Assembly (NCBI GenBank): GCA_963816745.1
Contig: CAWFLQ010000013.1
Coordinates: 186,001 to 250,000, forward strand
Direction: 5' to 3'
Source: VAZQ01 sp963816745
GTDB taxonomy: Bacteria > Pseudomonadota > Alphaproteobacteria > Rhizobiales > Xanthobacteraceae
Length of the DNA stretch: 64,000 nt
Below, in pieces: positions 1 to 7,429 of this stretch. Position 1 is the stretch's first letter. Each line of letters starts with the position of its first letter. The translations under genes and the position numbers were made by a program. The notes below the pieces were generated by a model. That model had not been told where the DNA came from and did no database searches. It was given only the letters and a program-made list of their open reading frames with translations.

Positions 1-564
1 GTATTCGCGCACGTAGTCGCCGGGCCGGTCGCGATGATTGACGAAATTGTCCGGCCCCAGCGCCGCGACGAGCCGCTCGCGCACGTCGTCCCATTGTGCG
101 GGATAGCGGCGGCCTTGGCGAACCTCGATGAAGTCCTCGGACTTCAGGATCTTGCCGACGGCGACGAAGCGCCCCAGCACGGTCTCGTTGCTCTCGGACT
201 TTCTCGCTTCGAGCGCCAGGCCGATCGTCACCGGCGGCCGCATGCCCTCGGAATCCTCGAAACCGAGCGCGATGTAGGTGCGCGCCTCGTTGCGGCGCGT
301 CTGGTCCTCGCCGAGCGCTCCCAGGCAATATCCGGCCACGCTGCGTTTCGGACTGCCGCCGCGCCCTTTCGAGCTTTCCCCCGCGACGGCGTTGAGGCGC
401 TGGAATTTGCGATTTCCCCCGGTCAGGACCACCTGCGCCATGTCGAGAATGGTCGACTTGCCGGACCGGTTCTCGCCGAGAACGCCGATATGGCCGCTGA
501 CCTCGATGTCCTCGATGTCGAACAGGTGCCAATTCACCAGCGCGATGTGCCGGAGCTCCATCAT
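1..564 (-). CDS. jetC: Wadjet defence SMC-like ATPase JetC (N-terminal part, cut by window edge)
   Basis: The minus-strand frame opening at the ATG at 564 (a second ATG follows at 561) runs off the left edge with about 188 residues visible. It begins MMELRHIALVNWHLFD and carries a Walker A motif GENRSGKST at about residues 30-38, the form typical of SbcC/MukB-like ATPases of MksB/JetC type. In Wadjet, JetC is the SMC motor that loads onto and extrudes small circular DNA so that JetD can cut it. The first ATG overlaps the jetB stop in an ATGA arrangement, indicating translational coupling. The coiled-coil arms and Walker B half lie outside the window. Assignment rests on the P-loop and the two upstream partners. 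Confidence 0.85.
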   Translation of the reverse strand, partial: MMELRHIALVNWHLFDIEDIEVSGHIGVLGENRSGKSTILDMAQVVLTGGNRKFQRLNAVAGESSKGRGGSPKRSVAGYCLGALGEDQTRRNEARTYIALGFEDSEGMRPPVTIGLALEARKSESNETVLGRFVAVGKILKSEDFIEVRQGRRYPAQWDDVRERLVAALGPDNFVNHRDRPGDYVREY

Positions 565-1202
565 CCCTGACCTCCATTCGCATTCGACGGCTGGCGCGAC
601 TCTTCCTGCCGCACGTATCGCTCGATCCGGACCAGCGCATCATTGCCGCTGATCAGCTTGATCATCGGCCGGATGTCTACTTGGTAGTCGCGCTTCTCGG
701 GATCGAAGTCGCGAATGTCGACCAGGCTGCGCTGCTCGGCTTCCTTGAGAATTTCGTGGAACCGCGAGGCCGGGACGGCGGTCCTGCCGTTCGCCTGCAC
801 CATCTCGCGATAGCGGTCGTAGAGCGTGTTGAGCGTGGTCACGACCGTGGCGCGGTCCTCGACGGCGCCGATATTGACCTCGTCCTGCCAATGGGCGGCG
901 AGCACCAGCGCGATGATGGTCTCGTCGAGCTTCATCCGCGGCAACGGCACGTCCTCGTCGGCGGCCACGATGCCCGCCCATTGCGCCTCGGGGTCCCGGT
1001 GCAGGCGGTATCCGCAGCTGTCGAAGAAGGCGTCGATCGTGTCGCGGAAGCGTCCGTCCATGATCGTGTTGTAGGCGACCGTCGTTCCGCGATCGCCCGC
1101 GAACACGAACTGGTGCCGGAGCAGGAAATGCAGGGTCTTGCGCACGTCCGCGGCCTTCTCGGCGCCGAAGGAGTGCTCGATCTGTTCGAATTCGCTAAGC
1201 AT
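561..1202 (-). CDS. jetB: Wadjet defence kleisin-partner subunit JetB (DUF4194, MksE-like)
   Basis: A 213-residue protein beginning MLSEFEQIEHSFGAEKAAD. It has the composition and length of the DUF4194/MksE family, a winged-helix protein that binds the kleisin (JetA) and the SMC heads (JetC). No membrane segment or signal is visible, as expected for a cytoplasmic condensin-like complex. Its start lies inside the last codons of jetA and its stop overlaps the jetC start, so the three genes form one tightly coupled operon read leftwards. Family assignment is by overall resemblance plus gene order; there is no single diagnostic motif. Confidence 0.85.
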   Translation of the reverse strand: MLSEFEQIEHSFGAEKAADVRKTLHFLLRHQFVFAGDRGTTVAYNTIMDGRFRDTIDAFFDSCGYRLHRDPEAQWAGIVAADEDVPLPRMKLDETIIALVLAAHWQDEVNIGAVEDRATVVTTLNTLYDRYREMVQANGRTAVPASRFHEILKEAEQRSLVDIRDFDPEKRDYQVDIRPMIKLISGNDALVRIERYVRQEESRQPSNANGGQG

Positions 1203-2724
1203 GGGCTGTGGTCCTTTGGCGCGCCGCGCTCGCGCGGCGCACGACGAAGTTCGAGCAACGCAGCCATTCGCTGTCGTGCGGCGGCGCGCCGGGATCGGAT
1301 TCGAGGCTGAATGAGCGGGCGACCTCGCGCGGAATCTCGCCGGTCAGCGCGTAGCGCCGGGCGGTATCGAATGCGAGAAACTCATCCACGGTCCGCAGCT
1401 CCATGAAACGCGCCTCCTTCGCGCCGAACAGCGGCACCTGATCTTCCAGGAACCGCCGCACCTCGTCGGGCTGCGGGGCCACGCGGGCGATGTATTGGAG
1501 CCGCAGCTCTTTGCGGATCTCGTAGAGCGGATCGCTCGGGCGCCCTGCGAGCGCCAGCGCCTCGACCGGCCGGCGCGGCTGCCGCGCGGGCGCGTGCTGG
1601 TGCTCCGACCAGGGCGAGCGCAGCGGCTCCAGGCTCCATTCGAGCGTTGCCGCGTCGTGGCGGCCGTCGCCGAGCAGCGCGTCCAGCCGCCGCACCAGAT
1701 CGCCGGCACGCCCGGCCAGCCCCTGCGCGCCACGCTCCGCGTATTTGATCGTGTTGCGGACGCGCGCCTCCAGCTGGCGGCGAAACGCCTCGATCCGCTC
1801 GAACATCTCGCCGATCTGGCCGAACATTGCTTCGATGGCGAGCAGGTCCGACTCCGCCTCTAGCCAGCCGGCATCGACGTCGGTGGCAATGCCGGCCGCG
1901 ACGTATTCCTCGGCGATCACCTGCATCGTCGGCCGGGTGTATGAAATTCTGCGCGCCAGATCGACGATCTCGTCGCGGAAGCGATAGGGGTGGTTGAACG
2001 TCAGGATCGATTCGAAGTCCTTCAGCAGCAGCTGATCGATGAACTCCTTGAAGAAAGCCTCGAGCCGGTCGCTCAGCGACTTCGACTCCATGACCGCGCG
2101 GCGGATGCGCTTGAGATCGGACAGGATCGCGCGCAGTCCCCGGCTGAACTGATCGGCCTGTTGGCGCGCCGCGCGCAGCGCCAGCGCGGACTCCCGTTGC
2201 CCCCGGTCCGAGACGTCCGGCGTCAGCTTCTGCACGGCTTCGAGGCCTAGCCGGATAGTCACCACCAAACCGCCGAAGCGTTGCGATACATCCTTGTTGA
2301 GGCTCGCGAGGCGCTGGATCACCAGGAGCGGACCCATCGGCATATCCACGGTGACCTTGACGCCGTATTCCTCTTCTTCCAGCCAACCCGAGGCGACGAG
2401 CCGCGCATAGACTTGGCGCGCGAGCGCAAGCGCCTTGTCGCCGGGTTCGGAGCTGCGCGCGGCGTCGGCCCGCCGGATGCGCCGCCGGCCGGTCGAGATC
2501 ATCTCGGGCAGCCCCTCGGTGAAGTCGTCGCCTTCGCTCCACAAGCTGGGGTTCGCGCGCATCACGTCGTAGATCGCGTGCACGACCTGCTGAGGTGCCG
2601 GGTAAGACGGCGCGCCGGTGAAGAACCGGTCGTACAGGTCGACCAGGCAAGCCTCGTAGAGGTGCTTGTGGGCACGCGAGAATACGAGGAAGGCGTCGTC
2701 GTGCAGGTACCGAAACAAAGACAT
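1195..2724 (-). CDS. jetA: Wadjet defence kleisin-like subunit JetA
   Basis: A 509-residue protein beginning MSLFRYLHDDAFLVFSRAHK. It resembles JetA/MksF-type proteins: an N-terminal winged-helix-like region, a long helical middle (about residues 150-330, rich in charged and heptad-like stretches), and a C-terminal part that in this family contacts JetC. JetA bridges the SMC heads, with JetB bound along it. It is the first gene of the operon; the next gene overlaps its end by 8 bases. Type I Wadjet order is jetA-jetB-jetC-jetD, which matches what is visible. The reading frame is intact, unlike many genes further right. Confidence 0.85.
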   Translation of the reverse strand: MSLFRYLHDDAFLVFSRAHKHLYEACLVDLYDRFFTGAPSYPAPQQVVHAIYDVMRANPSLWSEGDDFTEGLPEMISTGRRRIRRADAARSSEPGDKALALARQVYARLVASGWLEEEEYGVKVTVDMPMGPLLVIQRLASLNKDVSQRFGGLVVTIRLGLEAVQKLTPDVSDRGQRESALALRAARQQADQFSRGLRAILSDLKRIRRAVMESKSLSDRLEAFFKEFIDQLLLKDFESILTFNHPYRFRDEIVDLARRISYTRPTMQVIAEEYVAAGIATDVDAGWLEAESDLLAIEAMFGQIGEMFERIEAFRRQLEARVRNTIKYAERGAQGLAGRAGDLVRRLDALLGDGRHDAATLEWSLEPLRSPWSEHQHAPARQPRRPVEALALAGRPSDPLYEIRKELRLQYIARVAPQPDEVRRFLEDQVPLFGAKEARFMELRTVDEFLAFDTARRYALTGEIPREVARSFSLESDPGAPPHDSEWLRCSNFVVRRASAARQRTTAHA

Positions 2725-3093
2725 CGTTCGCTCTTTCGCGTGCGTTCCGCGCTTCGCGCCGAGCCGCTTTTTCGCCGGTCACTCTTCGGCGCTGCGTCGG
2801 CCTTTTTCGCACTGCGGCAGCGACATGGGCTGCGCGCTCGCGTGCGACGAATCACTTCCGCGCCCCCGAAGCATGCCCCGGAGGCGTTAAATTCCCTCAG
2901 TGTCGTGCTGGCCCGATTGCATCGTGATTTCGAGCGATATCGCGGCTCGAAAGAGTCCCGATGGCCAATTTCACGAACAGATGGGCGTGACCGTTCCCGT
3001 TACGTTCTAAAATAGTGCGGCAAACGCCGCGTGTTGACCCCTGATTTCAAGGTCGTGATAGGAAAGTAGTCCTGGCTGTCCGCTTGCTGGCCG
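2725..3093. other. Intergenic region upstream of the Wadjet operon
   Basis: About 370 bases without a convincing gene between the binding-protein stop and jetA. It must hold the jetABC promoter, reading leftwards. It is somewhat more AT-rich than its flanks around 2885-2960 and 2995-3060. I see no clear palindrome or repeat that would name a regulator, and no convincing stem with a T-run terminator behind the binding-protein gene. Confidence 0.5.
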
Positions 3094-4416
3094 TCAGCCG
3101 ATCGGCTCCATCTTGCCGCCGACCGGGATCGCCGGCGCGGTTTTGTTGTCGGTGATGACGATGTCGTATTTCGAGCCCTCGCGCAGCCGCCACTGGCCGC
3201 CGACCAGCGGCGTCTTGGCGATGTTCTTCTGCGCGAACGGCGGCAACTCCTTGCCGCTCCACTCGATATGCCCGACCACGGTGTCGAGCTTGGTGGCGGC
3301 GATGGCCGCGACCGTGGCCTTGGGATCATTCTTGGCGGCGGAGCGCTTGAGCACGTCGACCGCCACTTCAAAGAGCGCGTGCACGAAGCCGATCGGCTGC
3401 GTCCATTGCTTGCGGGTCGCCTGCTCATAGGCTGTCGCGATCTCGCGCGCCGACTGGCCCGTGAGCGACGACTTGAACGGATGGCTCGGTGACCACCAGA
3501 CCTCGGTGGAGAGATTGTTGCCGTTGCGCCCGAGCGCCTCGACCGCCACCGGGAACAGCAGCGCCTTGCCGACCGAGGCGATCTTGGGCTTGAAGCCCTG
3601 CTGGCTCGCCTGGTTCCAGAACGTGGTGAAATCCGGCGGCAGCACCACGCCGGTCACGATCTCGCACGCGTCACGTTTGAACGCGGTGATCTGAGCCGTG
3701 AAATTGTCGGTGAGGTTCTGGTAGCGGCCGGGATCGGTGAGCTTGTAGCCGAGCTTGTCGAGTGTCGGCGGAAAGCCGACCTGCTTGTCACCCCAGGCAT
3801 TGCCGTCGCCGTCGTTGGGGAAGAGGCCGCCGACCGATTTGTTGGTCGCGATCTGCCCCCACATGTTGGTGAAGACGGCGATCACGTCTTCCAGTCCCCA
3901 GAAGAAATGGAAGGTGGAGTTGAACGGCTTCCAGGAGGCGGGATTACCGGGGTTCTGCTGGCGGCCGATGAAGTAGGGCTGCCATGGCGCGACCGTCGAG
4001 ATGCATGGCGTCTCCTCGACCTCGCACATGGTGGAGACCGGATTGGTGGTCTCCGGCGTCGACGCCACCAGCATCAGGTCGATCTTGCTGCCCACGATCA
4101 ATTCGCGCGCCACGTCGGCGGCGCGGTTGGGGTTTGACTGGCTGTCCTTGACCACCACCTCGACCGGATAGCTCTCGTTGCCGATCTTGAGGCCGCCGCG
4201 CACGGTGTTGAGGAAATTCGAGATCACGAAATTGTCGGCCTCGGCGAAAGCGGCGAGGGGGCCGGTCTGCGGGCTGACATAGCCGAGCTTCAGGGTCTTG
4301 GCGGCGCGCACCGCCGGCGCGAACACCGGCGTGGCGGCGAGCGCGGCGCCGGTTGCGATGGCGCCTTTCACCAGCGATCGGCGGTTCAAAGCGGAATTGG
4401 AATCCCGGCGGATCAT
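3094..4416 (-). CDS. Branched-chain-amino-acid-type ABC transporter substrate-binding protein
   Basis: A 440-residue periplasmic binding protein of the LivJ/LivK (type 1) family. Such proteins also carry aromatic acids and other carboxylates. The start at 4416 (MIRRDSNSALNRRSLVKG) is preferred over a longer frame because it follows a GGGAGG ribosome site and begins a twin-arginine-like signal (RRSLVKG, then an alanine-rich stretch ending AVRAA). The mature part opens KTLKLGYVSPQTGPLAAFAE, the usual family opening. No permease or ATPase genes are adjacent. It is divergent from an IclR regulator and shares its operator region, so it is probably induced with that regulator's aromatic substrate. 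Confidence 0.85.
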   Translation of the reverse strand: MIRRDSNSALNRRSLVKGAIATGAALAATPVFAPAVRAAKTLKLGYVSPQTGPLAAFAEADNFVISNFLNTVRGGLKIGNESYPVEVVVKDSQSNPNRAADVARELIVGSKIDLMLVASTPETTNPVSTMCEVEETPCISTVAPWQPYFIGRQQNPGNPASWKPFNSTFHFFWGLEDVIAVFTNMWGQIATNKSVGGLFPNDGDGNAWGDKQVGFPPTLDKLGYKLTDPGRYQNLTDNFTAQITAFKRDACEIVTGVVLPPDFTTFWNQASQQGFKPKIASVGKALLFPVAVEALGRNGNNLSTEVWWSPSHPFKSSLTGQSAREIATAYEQATRKQWTQPIGFVHALFEVAVDVLKRSAAKNDPKATVAAIAATKLDTVVGHIEWSGKELPPFAQKNIAKTPLVGGQWRLREGSKYDIVITDNKTAPAIPVGGKMEPIG

Positions 4417-4501
4417 GCGAGCCTCCCCTGTGATCGGCGATCCGACCGTCGGCGCTCGTGCGGGCGCCGGCGCTTTGATTTGGGTTGACCAGTCGGGCCG
4501 A

Positions 4502-4530
4502 GTTCGATTATCGAACAATAGTTCGTTATG
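4502..4530. promoter_or_regulatory. IclR-type operator: palindrome plus extra half-site
   Basis: A perfect odd palindrome GTTCGATTATCGAAC sits at 4502-4516, followed after four bases by a third half-site, GTTCGTTATG. Palindrome plus direct-repeat half-site is the layout described for PcaU/PobR-type IclR regulators. It lies between the divergent starts of the binding protein (4416) and the IclR gene, so it can serve both promoters. A near-identical palindrome lies before the monooxygenase gene at 7395. Confidence 0.75.
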
Positions 4531-4581
4531 CGTACACAGCGCATCTTAGGACGCACCGTATCCGAGTCAATCGCCGACGAC

Positions 4582-5370
4582 ATGCTCACGCGCAACAAGA
4601 CCGCCGCCTCCGGGCCCGACGACAAGGAGTACATGGCGACCCTCGCCAAGGGGCTCGCCGTGCTCGGCCTGTTCGGCCGCCAGCGGCCGGCGATGACGCT
4701 GTCGGAAGCGGCGCTCGCCGCCAATGTCTCGCGCGCGACCGCGCGGCGTATCCTGCGCACGCTCGCCGACCTCGGCTATGTCGAGCAGCGCGGCCGCCAG
4801 TTCTCGCTGTCGCCGAATATTCTTCAGCTCGGCTTCGCTTATCTCGCCACCCAGACCTGGATCGAGCGCGCGGTGCCGCTGATGAAGGAGCTCAGCGAGC
4901 GGCTTCGTGAATCCTGCTCGGCCGCGATCCTGCAGGGCACCGAGATCGTCTATGTCGCGCGCGTGCCGACGCGGCGCATCATGTCGGTCGCGGTGGCGGT
5001 CGGCAGCCGCTTGCCGGCGTTCCACTCGTCGATGGGGCGCGTGCAGCTCGGCTTTCTCGATCCCTCCGAAATCTGGCGGCGGCTGAAATCGGTCCGCATC
5101 GAGCCGATGACGCCCAGCACCATCACCGACCTGCAGGCGCTGTTCGACCGCATCCGCGACGATCACGAGCAGGGCTTCTCGATCGTCGACGAGGAGCTCG
5201 AGCGCGGCCTGCGCTCGATCGCCGTGCCGGTCGTGGACCGGCAGAACCAGGTCGTCGCCGGCCTCAATCTGAGCACTCACTCGACGCGCACCACCCGCAA
5301 CGAGATGCGCGACAAGTTCCTGCCGGAGTTGCGCGCGGTCGCCGCGCAGATCTCGCCGTTCGTCGCGTAA
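4582..5370 (+). CDS. IclR family transcriptional regulator (PcaR/PcaU-like)
   Basis: About 262 residues, with an N-terminal winged helix-turn-helix (YMATLAKGLAVLGLF, then LSEAALAANVSRATARRILRTL) and a C-terminal IclR effector domain through to SPFVA. The C-terminal half contains the IclR stretch GFSIVDEELERGLRSIAVPV. The family members nearest in look (PcaR/PcaU/PobR) sense protocatechuate or related aromatic acids. I place the start at 4582. An in-frame ATG at 4528 would sit inside the operator half-site, and another at 4633 follows AAGGAG. Expected targets are its own promoter, the divergent binding protein and the monooxygenase gene at 7430. Confidence 0.88.
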   Translation: MLTRNKTAASGPDDKEYMATLAKGLAVLGLFGRQRPAMTLSEAALAANVSRATARRILRTLADLGYVEQRGRQFSLSPNILQLGFAYLATQTWIERAVPLMKELSERLRESCSAAILQGTEIVYVARVPTRRIMSVAVAVGSRLPAFHSSMGRVQLGFLDPSEIWRRLKSVRIEPMTPSTITDLQALFDRIRDDHEQGFSIVDEELERGLRSIAVPVVDRQNQVVAGLNLSTHSTRTTRNEMRDKFLPELRAVAAQISPFVA

Positions 5371-5381
5371 TCCGCGTTCAA

Positions 5382-5450
5382 TTGACGAGGCGCGTCGTCA
5401 ACCTTCAGAGCAGTGGGCCTGCCGTAAGAGTTCGTCAGGCCACGGCAGGC
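5382..5450. terminator. Two stem-loops in a convergent gap, probable bidirectional terminator
   Basis: Between the convergent iclR and M4 peptidase genes there are two hairpins. TTGACGA-ggcgcg-TCGTCAA spans 5382-5401. GCCTGCCGT at 5417-5425 pairs perfectly with ACGGCAGGC at 5442-5450, the second arm lying within the last codons of the peptidase gene. There is no strong T-run on either side, so termination strength is uncertain. Confidence 0.5.
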
Positions 5451-7093
5451 TCCACGATCCCGACGTCGTCGAAGGCTTTTTGAACCGCGGCAATTTTCTC
5501 GTCGCGCTTCGGATCGTTCTGAAAGAGAGTGCGTGCCGACAACACCGTGCCTTGTCTCGCGTCGATGAACTCGGAGGTCGCGGTGAGGCGATTGACCAGC
5601 GTCATATAGAACAGGCGAGCGACCTCCACGGCGGTGAAAAGATGCTCGCCGGCCGCCGATTTGGCATTCAGGATATTGAAGGCCGCCTTGTTGTGAATGC
5701 CGCTGTTGGTATGCACGCCCCCGCTGTCCTCGTCTTCCGGGAGATTCCGGTAGTTGTTCATGTGCGCCGGCTGATTGAATCTGGTCGGATCGCGCATGTC
5801 GCGTATCGGCAACCCCGTTTCGGTCAAGTCCTCGCCGATCTCCCAGCTCCAGGTGCCGATGTCGGGTTTGTTGATGTTCGATACGATGATGCCGAAGATA
5901 TCGGAATAGGACTCGTTCAGCGCGCCGGACTGGAATCGGTACTGGAGCCGCGCGGTATTGTCCGTCAGGCCGTGCAGCAATTCATGCGCCACCACGTCCA
6001 AGGCTGCCGCATAGGAGCGGAACTGGCCGTTCACTTGGCGCTGACCGTAGATCATCTGACCCGGGATACGCGCGGCGTTTCGCCATTCTCGCCCGGAGCT
6101 CTGGCCGAAACGCACGCAGTTCACGGATGAGACGATCTTGCCTCCGTTGCCGTCGAGTCCGTCCCGGAGCAGGACCTGCTTCAAGAACTCCGCCACTTCG
6201 ACGGCGTTCGCGTGGGCGCTGACTGCGCCCGGATCCCACGGGGTGGGAGGATTCTTGGCATAAGGTCCGGGCAAGTTGCCGGCCTGCAGGAACGTGTCAC
6301 CGAAGCCGAAATCATGCGTGTGCACGTTGCGCTGCCGATCATGCAGTCTGCTCGCATTTGCCACGCTGTCGGACACTACCTGCACGTTGCGCGTTGCACC
6401 GAGGCTGTCTGCCGCGGCCTGCTGCGCGTCGGTTTCCGCCATGGTTTGCGTGCGCGGAAGCTCGTCAACGAGGTCACCCGTGTGGGCATCGAGGACGAAA
6501 TCGGAATATTCCGGCAGCGCCGTCACACTCTCGGTCGCTTGCGGCCTGCGCGGGCTGTACCGCAGCACGTCCTCGACGACATAAACCAGGCGCCAGCGAT
6601 CCGTCTTTTGATCGAAGTAGAAATTCAATCGAGCCGGCTGCACCAGCGGACGATCGCCATAGCCGGCCCATTGCCGGACCCGCTCGAGGGCCTGGGCCGG
6701 CGACAGCGTCGCCACCGGATCGACGCCGGTCGGCTCGCCGATCGAGGAGTTCACAGCCATGAAATTGTTCTGACGGTCCAGCTCGACCGTGACGAGCGAG
6801 CCGTAGACCGGAATCTTGTGAAATTGCTGCCGGAACTTCACCGCCTGCGTATCGGTGAAGGGAATCTTTTCGACGCCCAAGCTCTTGTACTCGGCCGCGG
6901 CCCCGGCTGACTCCGTGGCGGCGATCGTCGCGTCGCCTGCGCCGCCGACCAGCTCGTTGAGAATGCGCCGTGCCGCCCGCTCGGGATTCAATTCGCGCAG
7001 CGGAACCGCGCCGTCCTGATCGAGCCCCATCCCAAGGGCGGCGCCGCCCAACTCGTCGCGGTGAATTGCCGTTGAACGCATTCCCTTGGCCAT
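5435..7093 (-). CDS. M4 (thermolysin) family metallopeptidase
   Basis: A 552-residue zinc endopeptidase. The N-terminal third (about 60-180) looks like the FTP/PepSY propeptide of thermolysin-like proteases. The catalytic part holds the zinc site HELLH in VVAHELLHGLTDNT, the downstream glutamate in GALNESYSDIFG, and the substrate-histidine segment VHTNSGIHNKAAF. Start 7093 (MAKGMRSTAIHR) is chosen because AGGAG lies 8 bases upstream; a longer frame begins at 7126. There is no Sec or Tat signal at either start, unusual for a protease that in this family is normally exported. It is convergent with the iclR gene and appears unrelated to the regulon around it. Confidence 0.9.
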   Translation of the reverse strand: MAKGMRSTAIHRDELGGAALGMGLDQDGAVPLRELNPERAARRILNELVGGAGDATIAATESAGAAAEYKSLGVEKIPFTDTQAVKFRQQFHKIPVYGSLVTVELDRQNNFMAVNSSIGEPTGVDPVATLSPAQALERVRQWAGYGDRPLVQPARLNFYFDQKTDRWRLVYVVEDVLRYSPRRPQATESVTALPEYSDFVLDAHTGDLVDELPRTQTMAETDAQQAAADSLGATRNVQVVSDSVANASRLHDRQRNVHTHDFGFGDTFLQAGNLPGPYAKNPPTPWDPGAVSAHANAVEVAEFLKQVLLRDGLDGNGGKIVSSVNCVRFGQSSGREWRNAARIPGQMIYGQRQVNGQFRSYAAALDVVAHELLHGLTDNTARLQYRFQSGALNESYSDIFGIIVSNINKPDIGTWSWEIGEDLTETGLPIRDMRDPTRFNQPAHMNNYRNLPEDEDSGGVHTNSGIHNKAAFNILNAKSAAGEHLFTAVEVARLFYMTLVNRLTATSEFIDARQGTVLSARTLFQNDPKRDEKIAAVQKAFDDVGIVEPAVA

Positions 7094-7429
7094 GGCTGTC
7101 GCTCCTGGAAAGTTAAGGTCGGGCATTGCGACCCGACGCCGGTCCGGCGCGGGACACGCCTCGACTGCATGGACGTTGTGATTTCAAGCTCCAGTCTGAT
7201 TGAACATGCGGCGATTGTCAACTAAAAGATGTATATTTTTGAGATACAAGTTATAGTTTAAAGCTCTTGCTGCGCACGCTTCCCGATGCCTGCTTCGCTT
7301 CGTCATCCGATCCCGGTGCTGACCAGCGACAAGCTTTCGCGAACTTGTCTTCGCTCCAGCGTCAACATATCGTTCGTTCGCACATCGTACATAAGTTCGA
7401 TAATCGAACAGAATGTAGGGGAGGGACCG
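7094..7429. promoter_or_regulatory. Divergent promoter region between M4 peptidase and hpaB-like gene
   Basis: About 335 bases without a gene. The section at 7210-7265 is strikingly AT-rich for this genome and contains TGTAT...ATACAA inverted arms, suitable as the peptidase promoter reading left. The right part carries a half-site-like GTTCGTTCGCAC at 7372 and the IclR-type palindrome at 7395. An open frame reaches back to 7286, but the operator and ribosome site argue that translation begins at 7430. Confidence 0.5.
7395..7409. promoter_or_regulatory. IclR-type operator in front of the HpaB-like monooxygenase
   Basis: Perfect palindrome GTTCGATAATCGAAC, differing from the palindrome at 4502-4516 only at the central base. 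It ends 20 bases before the ATG at 7430, and a half-site-like GTTCGTTCGCAC lies upstream at 7372. Position and identity indicate control by the IclR protein encoded at 4582-5370. Confidence 0.75.
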
